Shown: piece after piece, positions 17,142-24,341 of the stretch
How the letters are laid out: every line of letters begins with the position of its first letter
How positions within the stretch are numbered: position 1 is the stretch's first letter
Source of the DNA: JAUIBE01 sp035267185
GTDB taxonomy: Bacteria; Pseudomonadota; Gammaproteobacteria; Xanthomonadales; SZUA-36
Assembly (NCBI GenBank): GCA_035267185.1
Contig: DATFLY010000166.1
Span: 1-56,135 of the forward strand
Reading direction: 5' to 3'
Length of the DNA stretch: 56,135 nt
Program-made: the position numbers and the translations under genes
Notes under the pieces: generated by a model
What the model was told of the DNA's origin: nothing
What the model saw: only the letters and a program-made list of their open reading frames with translations
The model's database searches: none

Positions 17142-17957
17142 ATGAACAACCACTTCACTCTAAAGCGGACAGCCCTTTTGGCAGCAATCACATCTGTCAC
17201 CGCATTCGCTACTCAACCTGTCATGGCCCAGGAATTCGGAGAGGTCCTGGTCCGTATTGAAGTCAATGCAACCGACGGCGATGTCGGATTTCACGCCCTG
17301 CTGGATGCCGATGCATGGCGCTGGCTGCGTCTTGATGACGCCGATGGCAACAAGGTGTTTAATGCCAAACCATTTGCGGGCGCTCGCACACAAGGCATGA
17401 CTGAAGTGTTTTTCGAAAGCTCAGAACCGGTTTGCGTCGCTGACCCGGAAGAGCCTGATGTCAGGGTTCAGACACTGGCGCAGTTTGTCGATTTGTTCCC
17501 GGAAGGTGAATACGTCGCCCATGCCAGGACCCTCGACAATGAAAAACTTCGCGAAACCACAGATTTCACTTATGACATCCCGGCAGCCCCTGATATTGAA
17601 TTGACAGAGGACATGACACTATCGATCGACGATGCCGTGATCATGTGGGAACCCGGTGATGATCTTGGCGAAGATTGCCATGACCAGAGCCTGATTGATA
17701 ACGGCACGATAACGGATCATGCCGATGTTGAAGTGGTTCGCTGGGAAGTGGTGGTTGAACCGGCTGAAGATGACGACCTGGAATTTGTGCAGAAATTCAC
17801 GGCCCAGGTGCCCGGGGACCAGATGTTCGTGACGGTGCCTGCTGATTTTCTGCAGTCCTACTTTGACCAGGGAATCACGACCATGAAGTTTGAAGTTGGC
17901 GGCATGGAAGAGAGCGGCAACCAGACTTTTTCCGAAGGTGAGTTTGAAATCGAATAG
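17142..17957 (+). CDS. Exported acidic protein of unknown function
   Basis: 271 residues with a signal peptide (about 1-29, ending PVMA-QE). The mature protein is strongly acidic, with many Asp/Glu runs, two Cys (in EPVCVADPEEP and LGEDCHDQSL) that could form one disulfide, and beta-rich stretches such as ADVEVVRWEVVVEPAEDDD that suggest fibronectin-like or other beta-sandwich folds. I do not recognise a family. The ribosome-binding site is good (CAGGAG, 8 bases before the ATG). It is divergent from the ECF sigma operon and preceded by a candidate ECF box, so it may be an output of that circuit. It is followed by an intrinsic terminator. Confidence 0.75.
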   Translation: MNNHFTLKRTALLAAITSVTAFATQPVMAQEFGEVLVRIEVNATDGDVGFHALLDADAWRWLRLDDADGNKVFNAKPFAGARTQGMTEVFFESSEPVCVADPEEPDVRVQTLAQFVDLFPEGEYVAHARTLDNEKLRETTDFTYDIPAAPDIELTEDMTLSIDDAVIMWEPGDDLGEDCHDQSLIDNGTITDHADVEVVRWEVVVEPAEDDDLEFVQKFTAQVPGDQMFVTVPADFLQSYFDQGITTMKFEVGGMEESGNQTFSEGEFEIE

Positions 17958-17974
17958 ATGAGCGGTCAGGCCGA

Positions 17975-17995
17975 GGCCCGCAGTTGCGGGCTTTA
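17975..17995 (+). terminator. Intrinsic terminator after the secreted protein gene
   Basis: GCCCGC (17976-17981), loop AGTT, GCGGGC (17986-17991), followed by TTTAG. It starts 18 bases after the stop codon. The stem is strong and the T tract short. Confidence 0.6.
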
Positions 17996-18051
17996 GTCTG
18001 GCACCCCTTTAACATCTCAAGGAAGTAGTGCTGTCCCTCAAGGCAAAGACG

Positions 18052-18840
18052 CTAGTCTTCCACTGGCGTGATATTGAATCCGATTCCCAGCAGTTCCCAA
18101 CCATCTTTACGGTACACGTACTTGTATTCAAACGTGGCCCGTGACGGGCGTGTGTCGTAATAACCCTGTAACTGCAATACGCCATCAGCTGAAATGGCCG
18201 GCTCAACCGTGAACATGGGTTGATGGTTCTGAAGCACTGTCAGGTCGATGTCAGAGTTAAGAAACGATGAAAAGCCCTCGTTAAATGTCTCAAGCGATAC
18301 CTGCTCCTGGAACTCTGTCGAGCTGTTACCATGAAACTCGCTGAGGTCTTTGGCATTGACGGCCCTGGCAAAATCTGCAGTTGTGGCCTGAACGATTTCT
18401 GCCGACTCAGCCCGGTCGGGGAGGGCCGCCGCTGATGGAGTTGATGCTAATCCAGCGCTTTCACGCTGGATGTAATAGATTTTCCAGTCACCTTCTTCCC
18501 GGACGAAAGTGAGGGTCAGCGGAATTGTGCGTCCCGAATTGGTAATGACCTTACCTATCAGTTTTCCGGAGCTGGTATCAACCGAACGACCGCCCCAATC
18601 CGCTTCCTTGTAGTCCGTCAGGCCGCTGCTCTCCAGGAATTGTAATAATTCTTCCTCTGTGGTTTCACTGGTGAACCCCTCAGCCAGATAAGTGCTGGCT
18701 GTGTCCATGTCGCCCTGCGCGACGCTTTTGAAAAAGCTGTCTGCAGTTTCCACTGCTGCGGAAGTGGCATAAAAGACCGCTGCAAAGCCGGCACCAGCAA
18801 CAACCCCGATTACAAGAATGATGACCAGTAACTTTTTCAT
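18052..18840 (-). CDS. Membrane-anchored or exported protein with two NTF2-like halves
   Basis: 262 residues. The N-terminus MKKLLVIILVIGVVAGAGFA is a membrane anchor or uncleaved signal. Two related alpha+beta halves follow. The first (about 30-130) has AVETADSFFKSVAQGDMDTA and ends in TLTFVREEGDWKIYYIQRES. The second (about 150-260) has TADFARAVNAKDLSEFHG and ends in EYKYVYRKDGWELLGIGFNI. Helix-rich starts ('FFKSVAQGD') with strands ending in 'W-x-(I/L)' are typical of NTF2/DUF4878-like folds, which here would face the periplasm. No catalytic residues can be named. It is convergent to the secreted protein gene and read away from the 352-base gap before 19193. Confidence 0.7.
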   Translation of the reverse strand: MKKLLVIILVIGVVAGAGFAAVFYATSAAVETADSFFKSVAQGDMDTASTYLAEGFTSETTEEELLQFLESSGLTDYKEADWGGRSVDTSSGKLIGKVITNSGRTIPLTLTFVREEGDWKIYYIQRESAGLASTPSAAALPDRAESAEIVQATTADFARAVNAKDLSEFHGNSSTEFQEQVSLETFNEGFSSFLNSDIDLTVLQNHQPMFTVEPAISADGVLQLQGYYDTRPSRATFEYKYVYRKDGWELLGIGFNITPVED

Positions 18841-19192
18841 GTATTTTTTTCCCGCCCGTTCCTGCCTGGTCCGGTGCTTAACGACCCTTGCACAGCAATA
18901 TGGTTGATGAATCGCATCTGAATGGTGTCAGCTTCAGTATATGAATCATTGGTGTTGCTGACCAACGGCCGCCTGAATGTGATATGACTCTTACTTTCCT
19001 GGACAAATCAATCACCAGTAAGAAGTAATTTCGGAATGATCAGGATACACCCTGCATATGAACTGAATGGCAATCCGGGGGTCATTTCAGGAATCCGGTG
19101 TTGGTTAACAGGAAATAGCTTTCGCAATACGGTTTAAGCTATTTTGAGTAAAGAGCGCCAGTATTGAGCCTGTAGATGTCACAAATAATCCA
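18841..19192. other. Divergent intergenic region, no gene seen
   Basis: 352 bases between divergently transcribed genes. No ORF with coding character, no RNA gene and no strong hairpin. It must hold both promoters, but I cannot place convincing hexamers. Confidence 0.5.
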
Positions 19193-20038
19193 ATGCAATC
19201 AGTAAACCCCGAGGACAACTCGTTACGGCATCGCACTCTGGAACTGCTTAGTTATAATATACAAAATGGAGTAAAAACAGAATATTATAGGGATTACATA
19301 ACAAAAAGCTGGAAACATTTGGTGCCTTTGCGTGAACGTGTATCCAACCTTAATCGAGTGGCGACACTGGTACGTGAATTCGACTTTGTCGGACTCCAGG
19401 AAGTCGATTCAGGCAGCATTCGAAGCGGGTTTCTGGATCAGACTGAATACCTTGCACACCGTGGTGACTTCCCCTGGTGGTTTCGGCAGGTCAACCGAAA
19501 CATGGGCCGGATCGCGCAGCACAGCAATGGTGTCCTGAGTCGTATCTGTCCGGAACAGGTTCATGAGCATAAGCTACCCGGACTGCGCGGCAGAGGTGCT
19601 GTCCTGGTGGAGATCAGGACAAGCGAGAAACCGCTGATGATTTGTATCATGCACCTGGCATTGGGTAGTCGGGCCAGGATGCGGCAACTCGCATATATCA
19701 GTGATCTGGTTGCTGAACATCCCTGGCTGGTCGTGATGGGGGATTTCAACTGCGCACTGGATTCCGTCGAGTTGAATCACCTGATCGACAATACTCATTT
19801 GAAATTGCCGGCACGAGTCCTGAAGACTTTTCCCAGTTGGCAGCCGAAGCACAAATACGATCACATCCTTGTTTCTGATCAACTGACGGTTTCTGAACCC
19901 AGGGTACTTGAGCAAACCCATTCTGACCACTTGCCAATCAGCGTACGGATTGAGCTTCCTGAGGGCACCTGTATCCGGCAGGGAAAATGCCGGCCGGTCA
20001 CTTTATTGCCCGACGGTTCGAGCGGTACTGAGAGCTGA
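19193..20038 (+). CDS. Endonuclease/exonuclease/phosphatase family protein
   Basis: 281-residue metal-dependent phosphodiesterase of the EEP superfamily. Family motifs are visible in order: SYNIQNG (Asn of the first motif, about residue 20), VGLQEVDSG (metal-binding Glu, about 70), MGDFNCALDS (catalytic Asp-x-Asn, about 182) and the terminal THSDHLPISV (Asp-His pair, about 242). The substrate (nucleic acid, sugar-phosphate or sphingolipid-like) cannot be told. No signal peptide, so it should be cytoplasmic. The ATG at 19193 lacks a good ribosome-binding site. Bases 19261-19320 inside the gene have only about 27% GC (16 of 60). Confidence 0.85.
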   Translation: MQSVNPEDNSLRHRTLELLSYNIQNGVKTEYYRDYITKSWKHLVPLRERVSNLNRVATLVREFDFVGLQEVDSGSIRSGFLDQTEYLAHRGDFPWWFRQVNRNMGRIAQHSNGVLSRICPEQVHEHKLPGLRGRGAVLVEIRTSEKPLMICIMHLALGSRARMRQLAYISDLVAEHPWLVVMGDFNCALDSVELNHLIDNTHLKLPARVLKTFPSWQPKHKYDHILVSDQLTVSEPRVLEQTHSDHLPISVRIELPEGTCIRQGKCRPVTLLPDGSSGTES

Positions 20039-20181
20039 CCGGTAAGCGTCTCAAAAAAGGAAGCAGATCGAGGGTTGGAACAATTGACGATGCCTGAAAA
20101 TTTATTCTTTTGTCAGAGCTCGACCAACTCCCTGATCATTCAATCTTTGAGTAGTCCATTCGAAACTGAGCAGTGTTGGAT

Positions 20182-20637
20182 TTACCTGAATTCCAGCTGT
20201 CGCCAGGCTTCGTAAACCACGACTGCTGCCGCGTTGGATAAATTGAGGCTGCGCGAATCCGGTCGCATGGGGATTCGAAGACAATGTCGTTCTCCGGCAC
20301 TTTCCAGGATTGCATCAGGCAGACCTTTTGTTTCTGATCCGAACAACAACACATCTTCATCGCGATATTCGATATCGCTGTGGTTGCGCAAACCCCGTGT
20401 GGTGATCGCGAGGATTCGCCGGTCTCCCATATCTTCTTCAAATTCCACGAAATTCGCATGTTCGTTCATGACGCATGAATCTTTATAGTCGAGCCCGGCT
20501 CGCCGCAGGCTTTTTTCATCAACATTAAATCCAAGGGGATGAATAAGGTGTAATGCAGCCCCTGTATTTGCGCACAGTCGCATGATGTTTCCGGTGTTGG
20601 GTGGGATTTGTGGGTGATGGAGTGCGATGTGAAGCAC
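20182..20637 (-). CDS. trmL: tRNA (cytidine(34)-2'-O)-methyltransferase
   Basis: 151-residue SPOUT-fold enzyme that methylates the wobble-position ribose of the tRNA-Leu isoacceptors using S-adenosylmethionine. The whole family pattern is present: ALHHPQIPPNTGNIMRLCAN near residues 5-24 (with the conserved Asn/Arg), LLFGSETKGLP near 95, and the knot segment IPMRPDSRSLNLSNAAAVVV near 120-139. Length is as usual for the family. Divergent from the cation exchanger with 78 bases between the starts. Confidence 0.95.
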   Translation of the reverse strand: MLHIALHHPQIPPNTGNIMRLCANTGAALHLIHPLGFNVDEKSLRRAGLDYKDSCVMNEHANFVEFEEDMGDRRILAITTRGLRNHSDIEYRDEDVLLFGSETKGLPDAILESAGERHCLRIPMRPDSRSLNLSNAAAVVVYEAWRQLEFR

Positions 20638-20715
20638 GAAGGATCCGTTATTAACTCAGGGTCGGTGTAAAGTATCAGAGTCTCATAAATTGAATAAGAA
20701 AAAACAACAAGGAAC

Positions 20716-21666
20716 ATGACCGAATTTTTGTTGCTGCTCACTGGCATGGCGGGACTCTGGATAGGCTCGGAGATCCTGATGCGAGGTGCCATGTCGTTAT
20801 CCGACAGGTTCAATGCCTCGGATGCGGTTTTTGGCATGCTGGTGCTGGCCATTGGCACAGACCTGCCTGAACTTTTCGTTGCTGTTGATTCATCCCTGCG
20901 CAGCCTGGCGGGTGAAGATTTGTCCGGTATCGTGATGGGCAGCGCTATTGGCAGCGCCATTGGGCAGTTCGGCCTTGTTTTCGGGACGGTCGGCTTCCTG
21001 GGATACCAGGCCATGCGGCGGCGCTATTTTGGCCGCAATGCGATCTTCCTGGTCGGTAGTCTGGTTGCAGTGGTTTTGTTTTCCCTCGATGGGGAAATCT
21101 CCCGGCTGGAAGGATTGTTGCTGATCGCTTTCTACGCCACGTACCTCTTCATTCTTGTGTCGCGGCGAGCCAACAGCCCCGACATCAACAATAACCATGT
21201 CCACATGGCGCATTGGAAGGCATGGTCGCTGCTGATTATTGGGCTGGTGTTTCTTTGGCTTGCTGCGCGCTTAACGGTTGAATCAGCAGTGGATTTCGCG
21301 GTCCTGGTTGGGCTCAGTAACGTGGCGGTATCAGCCATCATCATTGGTATAGGCAGCAGCCTTCCGGAGCTGTCTGTATCCATTATGGCGATGCTCAAGA
21401 AGCGCGGCGGACTTTCAGTGGGTAACCTGATCGGCAGTAACGTGCTGGATACCCTGCTTGTGCCGGGACTTGCCGCTGTGATTTCGCCACTCGTGGTAGC
21501 CGCCGCAATGCTTTACATCGACCTTCCAGTGCTGGCGTTGGTGACGCTGATCGTGCTCTTTGCACTCTACATTTCAAGGCGCGGTATTCAGAAGACCGAA
21601 GCGACAATTTTGTTGACGATTTATTTTGGTTACGTGTTGCTGCGGCTCACAGGACCGGGGTCCTGA
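20716..21666 (+). CDS. CaCA-family sodium/calcium exchanger-like protein
   Basis: 316-residue inner-membrane antiporter with about ten membrane segments and the two inverted alpha-repeats of the CaCA family. The alpha-1 repeat is GTDLPELFVAVDSS then GIVMGSAIGSAIGQ, and the alpha-2 repeat is GIGSSLPELSVSIMAML then GNLIGSNVLDTLL. The alpha-1 repeat departs from the usual G-N-x-x-GSN pattern (here GSAIGSAIG), so ion selectivity or activity may differ from YrbG-type exchangers. It precedes mtnA by 12 bases on the same strand and is probably co-transcribed with it, with no obvious functional link. Confidence 0.85.
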   Translation: MTEFLLLLTGMAGLWIGSEILMRGAMSLSDRFNASDAVFGMLVLAIGTDLPELFVAVDSSLRSLAGEDLSGIVMGSAIGSAIGQFGLVFGTVGFLGYQAMRRRYFGRNAIFLVGSLVAVVLFSLDGEISRLEGLLLIAFYATYLFILVSRRANSPDINNNHVHMAHWKAWSLLIIGLVFLWLAARLTVESAVDFAVLVGLSNVAVSAIIIGIGSSLPELSVSIMAMLKKRGGLSVGNLIGSNVLDTLLVPGLAAVISPLVVAAAMLYIDLPVLALVTLIVLFALYISRRGIQKTEATILLTIYFGYVLLRLTGPGS

Positions 21667-21678
21667 TAAGATCATGCC

Positions 21679-22791
21679 ATGAAAATTAATGGCGTTCCTT
21701 ATCGTTCAATCTGGCTGAATTCGGATGGTTGGTCGGTGGACATTATCGACCAGACCCGGCTTCCGCACGAATTCGAAGTCCGCAATCTCACAACCGTCTC
21801 CCAGGCTGCTGAAGCCATTTCAGTCATGCGGGTTCGTGGCGCGCCTTTGATCGGCGCAACAGCTGCGTATGGGATGGCACTTGCGATCAATGATGATGAC
21901 AGCGAAGCAACTCTGGAAGCTGCACACGCAGAATTGCTTGCCACCCGCCCCACTGGCTCGAATCTGAAATGGGCATTGGATCGTATGTTGATTTCATTGC
22001 GTCCGGTCAGGCCAACAGACAGGGTGGAGTTGGCTTATCGGCTCGCCGCGGAAATCTGTGATCAGGACGTGGCCATTTGTGAAGCCATTGGCGATCATGG
22101 TCTTAATTTGATTCAAGAGGCCTGGTCAAAACGGGATGAGTCAAAAACAAGTTTCAATATCCTGACGCACTGCAATGCAGGCTGGATTGCCACGGTGGAT
22201 TGGGGGACTGCGCTTGCCCCGATTTACAAGGCCCACGATGCGGGCATTCCTGTGCATGTGTGGGTGGATGAGACCCGGCCCCGCAACCAGGGCGCTGCCC
22301 TGACGGCCTGGGAGCTGGCTGCACATGGCGTACCTCATGATGTCATCGTCGACAATGCCGGGGGGCACCTGATGCAGCACGGACAGGTCGATATGGTCAT
22401 CACTGGCACCGATCGCACCACGCGCTGTGGCGATGTTTGCAACAAGATCGGCACTTATTTGAAAGCATTGGCGGCCAATGACAACGATGTTCCTTTTTAT
22501 GTTGGGCTTCCTGGCCCAACCATCGACTGGACCATTTGCGATGGCTTGTCCGGTGTGCCCATTGAAGAGCGCGATGGCACTGAGGTGACCCATCTTACCG
22601 GCCGTAACCTGGCTGGCGATGTGGTTACCGTGCAATTGACACCTGATGGTGTCACGGCCCGCAACCCGGCATTCGATGTCACACCGTCGCGCCTGGTCAC
22701 CGGCCTGATCACGGAAAGGGGGGTCTGTGAAGCGTCTGAAGCTGGTCTGCTTTCGCTGTATCCCGAAATGGCAGGGGAAAAGGCCCAGTGA
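21679..22791 (+). CDS. mtnA: S-methyl-5-thioribose-1-phosphate isomerase
   Basis: 370-residue enzyme that isomerises 5-methylthioribose-1-phosphate to the ribulose form in methylthioadenosine salvage. Family signatures: VMRVRGAPLIGATAAYG near residues 49-65, LTHCNAGWIATVDWGTA near 160 with the catalytic Cys, ITGTDRTTRCGDVCNKIGTY near 240 with the catalytic Asp, and FYVGLPGPTIDW. The gene overlaps the aldolase start by 4 bases, which implies translational coupling. Related eIF2B-type proteins exist, but the Cys/Asp pair and context favour MtnA. No mtnP, mtnK, mtnC or mtnD is in the window. Confidence 0.95.
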   Translation: MKINGVPYRSIWLNSDGWSVDIIDQTRLPHEFEVRNLTTVSQAAEAISVMRVRGAPLIGATAAYGMALAINDDDSEATLEAAHAELLATRPTGSNLKWALDRMLISLRPVRPTDRVELAYRLAAEICDQDVAICEAIGDHGLNLIQEAWSKRDESKTSFNILTHCNAGWIATVDWGTALAPIYKAHDAGIPVHVWVDETRPRNQGAALTAWELAAHGVPHDVIVDNAGGHLMQHGQVDMVITGTDRTTRCGDVCNKIGTYLKALAANDNDVPFYVGLPGPTIDWTICDGLSGVPIEERDGTEVTHLTGRNLAGDVVTVQLTPDGVTARNPAFDVTPSRLVTGLITERGVCEASEAGLLSLYPEMAGEKAQ

Positions 22792-23414
22792 CTGATCCCA
22801 GGAGAGAGGTTCTTAAAGCAGCACAATCGCTGCACCGCGACGGAATGAACGTGGGCACCGCCGGCAACCTCAGCCTGAGGGAGGGGGAGGGTATGCTGAT
22901 TACTCCTTCCGGCAGGAACTACCTGGAAATGGAGTCGCAGGACATTGTTTTCGTGGGTGCTGATGGCCAGGTGGAAGGAACGGTGAAGCCCTCAAGCGAA
23001 TGGCGTTTTCACCTTGAGATTTACCAGAATTTCGAAGATGCAGGCGCGATTGTTCACACTCATTCAACGCACGCAACAGCACTTGCATGCCTAAATCTGG
23101 ACATCCCCGCGTTTCATTATGAGGTGGCGTTTGCTGGTGGCTCAGACATTCGCTGCGCTTCATATGCAACATTTGGCACTTCCGAACTGGCGCATAATAT
23201 TGTCACTGCACTCAAAGAGCGAAGCGCCTGCCTGATTGGTCACCATGGCCTGGTTTGTTACGGATCCGGGTTGCGCGCTGCACTGGCACTCGCACAGAAA
23301 ATTGAGCAGTTGTCGCAAATCTACCTGCAATGCCTTTCGGTTGGTGAACCGGAAATTCTTGATGATAAAGAGATGGCAAAGGTAGTGGAAAAGTTTCGCA
23401 ACTATTCGGGTTAA
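22788..23414 (+). CDS. Class II (FucA-like) aldolase, probable 5-methylthioribulose-1-phosphate aldolase
   Basis: 208-residue zinc-dependent class II aldolase/epimerase-fold enzyme. Visible: GTAGNLSLRE (phosphate-binding Asn-x-Ser, about residue 27), TPSGRNYLEM, KPSSEWRFHLEIY with the catalytic Glu (about 73), the zinc ligands HTHSTH (about 92-97) and a later HHGL (about 152). The pattern is much closer to L-fuculose-phosphate aldolase than to the dehydratase MtnB. Coupled to mtnA (GTG start inside the mtnA stop), it fits the known 'DHAP shunt', in which methylthioribulose-1-phosphate is cleaved to dihydroxyacetone phosphate and methylthioacetaldehyde. An MtnB-type dehydratase role is the alternative. 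No fucose genes are near. Confidence 0.85.
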   Translation: MTDPRREVLKAAQSLHRDGMNVGTAGNLSLREGEGMLITPSGRNYLEMESQDIVFVGADGQVEGTVKPSSEWRFHLEIYQNFEDAGAIVHTHSTHATALACLNLDIPAFHYEVAFAGGSDIRCASYATFGTSELAHNIVTALKERSACLIGHHGLVCYGSGLRAALALAQKIEQLSQIYLQCLSVGEPEILDDKEMAKVVEKFRNYSG

Positions 23415-23499
23415 GTCAGCCAGGGAATCGGTGGTCATAAAAGGGTGGTTTTGATGCGCCACGTCCGCCATCACTCCTAATCGTTAATATCGTTGTCCA

Positions 23500-23766
23500 A
23501 TGAAGCACAAATTCCTGTTCGTCGGAGGGCACCACCGCAGCGGTACTTCGCCACTCTACGGACTGCTTTGCTCGGATCGGAGTATCAGCTGTTTCAGGGA
23601 TACAGGTGTGATTGAGGACGAAGGCCAGTACCTGCAATCGGTGTATCCGCCGAACCGTGAAGTTGGAGGTAAGGGCGCATTTTGCCTGGATGACCGTGCC
23701 TTTCTGACAGAACAGTCTTCACTGGTGATCCAGGCAAGGAAAAAGCTGATGTGGGACAATCATTTC
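23500..23766 (+). pseudogene. N-terminal stub of a sulfotransferase, joined in frame to a cupin gene
   Basis: The first 89 codons encode the start of a PAPS-dependent sulfotransferase: FLFVGGHHRSGTSPLYGLL is the 5'-phosphosulfate-binding loop, followed by TGVIEDEGQYLQSVYPP, typical of the family. Full proteins run to about 250-350 residues. Here the similarity stops after about 86 residues and the frame runs straight into the signal peptide of the next gene. The stub lacks the 3'-phosphate-binding motif and the substrate domain, so it cannot be active. It is most likely a remnant of a deletion. A real 256-residue fusion product is the less likely alternative. Confidence 0.75.
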
Positions 23767-24270
23767 ATGAAAATACAGACAGCAAGCTTGCTACTCACAA
23801 CCTTTCTGATTTGTTGTCCAGACACTCTGGTGATGGCGGATGATGCAGAAGCCAGTCATCCTGAATACAGCGTTGTCACCCAGGGTACCCGGGAATTGCT
23901 GCGCGCAGACGGCAGTGATTTTGTGAAAATCCTGGTGGATGCTTCCAACCTTGGAGGGAATGAAGTCGAGATCGCGGAAATCACATTTGCGCCCAATTAC
24001 GTTGGTGGCGGGCATCCGCATGGCTCGATGGAGATCTTTTACGTGTTGTCGGGCGAACTGACCCATGTGGTCAATGGTAAAGGTGCAACCCTGGAACCCG
24101 GAATGGTAGGAATTGTGCGGGCTGGCGATACCGTCGAACACATCAACAACGCCGACGTTCCTGTAAAAACACTGGTGATCTGGATTCCCGGGGGCGAAAT
24201 TGAGCGGTCTTTTGGCGGCGCACAAATGCAGCCCATTGAACCACTCGTAATCGAGGATATGGCCAGATAG
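23767..24270 (+). CDS. Exported single-domain cupin protein
   Basis: 167 residues from the ATG at 23767, which begins a signal peptide (MKIQTASLLLTTFLICC, cleavage near VMA-DD). The mature protein is a cupin beta-barrel with both metal motifs: HPHGSMEIFYVLSGE (His, His, Glu) and the second His in AGDTVEHINNAD. A small periplasmic metal-binding enzyme or sensor is likely, but the substrate is unknown. The frame is open upstream through the sulfotransferase stub (23500-23766). I chose the internal ATG because a signal peptide there only makes sense at an N-terminus. The ribosome-binding site is poor (GGGA about 10 bases upstream). Confidence 0.75.
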   Translation: MKIQTASLLLTTFLICCPDTLVMADDAEASHPEYSVVTQGTRELLRADGSDFVKILVDASNLGGNEVEIAEITFAPNYVGGGHPHGSMEIFYVLSGELTHVVNGKGATLEPGMVGIVRAGDTVEHINNADVPVKTLVIWIPGGEIERSFGGAQMQPIEPLVIEDMAR

Positions 24271-24341
24271 TCAGGCTTGAGGGTTATGAATCAACCGGGG
24301 TATGGCCACCAGGAGGTATCCTGAATTCCGAAGAAAGAAAC

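Noticed and set aside
20466..21014. 182-codon minus-strand frame across the trmL/exchanger gap
   Set aside because: It overlaps the starts of two well-supported genes and has Pro/Ser-rich composition typical of a wrong frame.
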